Shown: piece after piece, positions 5,083 through 5,085 of the stretch | How the letters are laid out: each line of letters begins with the position of its first letter | How positions within the stretch are numbered: the first letter of the stretch is position 1 | From: Caryophanales bacterium | GTDB lineage: Bacteria > Bacillota_I > Bacilli_A > RFN20 > CAG-826 | Assembly: GCA_028723545.1 (NCBI GenBank) | Contig: JAQYER010000025.1 | Location: forward strand, 1-5,085 | Length of the DNA stretch: 5,085 nucleotides | Reading direction: 5' to 3' | Program-made: the position numbers and the translations under genes | The notes under the pieces: model-generated | Database searches by the model: none | The model's input: only the letters and a program-made list of their open reading frames with translations | Told to the model about the DNA's origin: nothing

Positions 5083-5085
5083 TAT

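Noticed and set aside
5028..5085. Terminator after the alkD-like gene
   Set aside because: I found no GC-containing inverted repeat followed by a T-run in this tail; the T-rich patches stand alone.
1..5085. Defence system, mobile element, CRISPR array or tRNA
   Set aside because: No repeats with regular spacing, no transposase or integrase motifs, no inverted terminal repeats and no tRNA-like cloverleaf were visible on either strand.

Overview
This AT-rich window comes from a low-GC Gram-positive bacterium (Bacillota). The L27 gene carries the Firmicutes-type N-terminal extension, the maturation protease Prp sits between L21 and L27, and every tryptophan is encoded by TGG with no in-frame TGA. 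The standard code therefore applies, which argues against a TGA-reading Mycoplasma. The gene set and codon use fit a small-genome Bacilli lineage of the Erysipelotrichia, RF39 or Acholeplasma-like kind, but that placement is inference. All eight genes are on the + strand and all end in TAA.

Layout. (1) 58-954: an unrecognised 64-residue (or shorter) single-span membrane peptide, then RadC, a JAB/MPN-domain protein, three bases later. (2) 955-1113: a clear sigma-A-type promoter and a structured 5' leader that matches the L21 leader in position and kind. (3) 1114-2039: the rplU-prp-rpmA operon (L21, Prp, L27), closed by a strong intrinsic terminator at 2063-2094. (4) 2117-5027: a second unit whose -10 box lies just after the terminator. 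It holds a GT2 membrane-anchored glycosyltransferase, the ribosome-assembly GTPase Obg, and an AlkD-family HEAT-repeat DNA alkylation repair protein, spaced 2 bases apart or overlapping by 1. (5) 5028-5085: an AT-rich tail with a possible -10 box for a gene beyond the window.

How the genes work together. L21, Prp and L27 form a functional module: Prp removes the L27 extension so that L27 can work at the peptidyl-transferase centre. Obg, which matures the 50S subunit, is the usual downstream neighbour, but here a glycosyltransferase with its own promoter separates it from the ribosomal genes. The order radC ... rplU-prp-rpmA ... obg is a contracted form of the Bacillus arrangement, lacking mreBCD, minCD, spoIVFAB and spo0B.

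The most interesting points are a probable leaderless start of the glycosyltransferase mRNA packed against the terminator, a possible switch or pseudoknot in the L21 leader that could mask the Shine-Dalgarno sequence, a split between genes with and without Shine-Dalgarno sequences, and the small membrane peptide with a PGGWKFSW tail. I found no CRISPR array, transposon, phage gene, tRNA or rRNA. Most of the window is ordinary housekeeping sequence.
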